A stretch of DNA of 64,000 nt from Bemisia tabaci (lineage: Eukaryota > Arthropoda > Insecta > Hemiptera > Aleyrodidae): contig NC_092801.1 in assembly GCF_918797505.1 (NCBI RefSeq), positions 29,356,477 to 29,420,476 on the forward strand, in the 5' to 3' direction. The notes beneath the pieces were generated by a model that was given only the letters and a program-made list of their open reading frames with translations, had not been told where the DNA came from and did not search any database. Both the position numbers and the translations under genes were made by a program. Of this stretch, positions 62,201 through 64,000 are shown in pieces (position 1 is the stretch's first letter; each line of letters starts with the position of its first letter).

Positions 62201-63396
62201 TTTCCCAAATGCTTTAATTTCATCAAAGTTAGGTTGTAAACCTTAAAATCCGTACAAAAATAGTTGAGGATTCCTCATGTTGAGATTTCACAGTTGATCA
62301 ATCGGTAGAGTATTCATTAGATTTTAAAACGTTCTCTCAAACATTTTCGAGATTAAATCATTATCGGGTTAATGTCAAGACGTCATATGAAGTCTGATTT
62401 TGATGTCAAAGTAGTTAGAGATATCTATGGAATGCCGGGAGTAACTGTTGTGAATCGTTGAGGATGGGTTTACAGTATGTACTTTTGAGAACGAGTCAAC
62501 AGTCGATTGATCAACTGATAAACTTTAAGGTGATTCGATGAACTCCATATTTTGTGTCAGAACGGCATACGGTATATCGCATCAATTGGTTCCATTTTTT
62601 CAGCTACACGTCATTTTTCTCCAATTCTGAGATCGCAATTCTGTTCTCAGGAGACTACAGCACTCACTTACCAATTCTAACAAAAAAATTCAACGTAATA
62701 AAGGCGTGGTTTTTTTTAGGGAGAAAACATAGCATTCGATATACTGATATCGAAACTGCACTCAAATGCGATATTCTCTCTCTAAAATAATCACGCCCTT
62801 ATTACGTTGAATTTCTTTGTTAAAATAAGTGAGTGCTTCAGTCTCCAATTGTTTTTTGATTCGCAGATTCCACAATAGTCGTTGCGCAATGCCAATAGAA
62901 TTTAGTTTGAAATATGCCACTCGGAATCGAACAGCAGTTTCTCAAGTATTCAACATCATTTTATGATTTTCATGATATTCGGGTTTTCGGACCTTGTCCA
63001 TGTCCAATTCAAAGATAATTCTAGCGCCAGGAATTCTCGGAGAATTTCCTGAAACTTATATTCTCTTTGCTGGGGTTGGCATTACCTCTAATAGATGCGA
63101 AGCAACTTGCTCAGTAGAACCAGCTTCAGGATGTACATGAGCTACGTAACAGGGGTAGATTAGTTTCGAAATCAACGGTTTCAGCTGAGTTTGGCAAAAA
63201 GCAGGAACTATAAAAACAGGGAGGACGTCATCTATTTCTGTCGCTGTCCTCGGCGATAAAGATGGTGTGTAAAGGAATTCAGCAGAATTCCGAATGTCAA
63301 TTTGGGAGTCCCTTAAGCACAAATCTGCTCCCATTTCTTCCAGTTCGTGGATGGAAGATGGTAAGTAGTCGGTAAGCTTTTCGCATGCACCCGGAG
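59255..63396 (-). CDS. FAS-like gene, copy A, thioesterase end only (5' part lies beyond the window)
   Basis: Four exons: 63396-63086, 62154-61936, 61157-60933 and 59368-59255, joined by GT..AG introns in phase, ending with TGA at 59257-59255. They match copy B's last four exons: KLTDYLPSS, VFIVPAFCQTQLKPLISKL, GPYTLVGETWSGG, SLFLLQGVP and a short last exon starting MSEKR. Lengths are 311/320, 219/207, 225/225 and 114/123 nt. As in copy B, the TE nucleophile position is Thr (GETWS), the Asp position is Gln (LLQG) and the His position is Tyr (CENYKKML). The exon preceding 63396 (which must end in phase 1) is off the window, so the KS to KR parts and any ACP of this copy cannot be judged. Stop to copy B's start: about 9.7 kb. 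Confidence 0.87.
60025..60836. mobile_element. CAGGGCCGGATT-type element, copy 2 (opposite orientation)
   Basis: An 812-bp relative of 16649-17461, with ends CAAGGCTGGATT and AATCCGGCCTTG. The flanks TTTTTAGA and TTTTTAAA match at 7 of 8 bases, consistent with an 8-bp hAT-like target duplication. It lies in the last intron of copy A. Confidence 0.72.
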
Positions 63397-63479
63397 CTGG
63401 TTAGAAACAGACATCATTGTGAGAGAGCTTGAAGGGTTGAAAGATGGGAAGTTATCTGTCATTATAGTGTTATGATATT

Positions 63480-63690
63480 GGACGTATTTCTGTCAAACGG
63501 AACTAATAAGCGCCATCGGGAGAGGAAGGGAAAGCGGGGCTTGGATTGGTAGCGGAATCGGGCGTTGGGCTCATTCCGTCCTATGCTCGCAATGCTTTTC
63601 CAGGGCACTTAGTTCTATGGGACAGAATGCGATATCCGGCATTCTAATTTCCGATTTTTGCGCTTAGTTCCGTTTGATATAAATACGTCT
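63480..63690. mobile_element. GGACGTATTTCT-ended element, copy 4
   Basis: About 211 bp, with ends GGACGTATTTCTGTCAAACG and AAATACGTCT. It lies just upstream of the first visible exon of copy A. Confidence 0.7.
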
Positions 63691-64000
63691 AATAGCATGT
63701 GTAGATTATGGCCTGAACAGCACTTTGCATATCGGCTTGTAATGGACGATGCTAGATGTTCATTACTCTCGATAGTGCCACGAAAACAACATTTTGCAAG
63801 AAAAATTTGTTTATGAATTGATAAAAATTTGATCAGAGATAACTTTCAACAAAAGCTTGTAACTCACAATTTGAATATTCATCTCTCTGATCATGCCATA
63901 TAAAAATATACGTTCCCCCCCCCCCCCCCGACCATGTTTCGCTTATTTAATAATAAAGGTGTTGCATGTGTGAGGAATTTGCGATTTGACTATTGGTTCT

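Overview
The window is eukaryotic nuclear DNA: AT-rich, packed with palindromic transposon remnants, with small coding exons (about 100-400 bp) bounded by GT..AG introns. The proteins are animal-type (type I) fatty acid synthase (FAS) relatives. Several repeats (for example the terminal inverted repeats starting GGACGTATTTCTGTCAAACG and GGACCGCGTTAAGCAG) look like ones I associate with the whitefly Bemisia tabaci. I therefore read this as a hemipteran, probably whitefly, genome; the species is recall-based and unchecked.

All recognisable genes lie on the minus strand, as three tandem head-to-tail FAS-like paralogs. Copy A enters from beyond position 64000 and shows only its thioesterase (TE) end (63396 down to 59255). 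Copy B is complete: I could join 31 exons from 49523 down to 14095, all with GT..AG borders and compatible phases, into one open frame of 2144 codons plus stop. Copy C starts at 9152 and shows only its ketosynthase (KS) part, down to 1330, where it leaves the window. Homologous exons of A/B and B/C have the same borders and mostly the same lengths.

The striking point is that copy B keeps the animal FAS layout (KS, malonyl/acetyl transferase, dehydratase, pseudo-methyltransferase/pseudo-ketoreductase, enoyl reductase, ketoreductase, thioesterase), but nearly every active site is lost. KS lacks the catalytic Cys and the first His. DH lacks the catalytic Asp and the HxxxG glycine. ER lacks the NFRD segment and has a broken glycine loop. 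KR has lost its NADPH glycine motif and the Ser/Tyr segment. No carrier (ACP) domain can be found. The TE triad is changed at all three positions. Only the acyltransferase (MAT) keeps its GHSxG serine, arginine and histidine. The KS losses recur in copy C and the TE losses in copy A, so the family seems to be a maintained set of FAS-derived pseudoenzymes with one live acyltransferase, not a decaying pseudogene. The function is unknown.

The rest (introns and two intergenic spaces of about 4.9 and 9.7 kb) is largely MITE-like inverted-repeat elements, several nested, plus LINE 3' end fragments, a tRNA-derived SINE-like sequence and homopolymer runs. I see no convincing plus-strand gene, rRNA, functional tRNA or CRISPR array.
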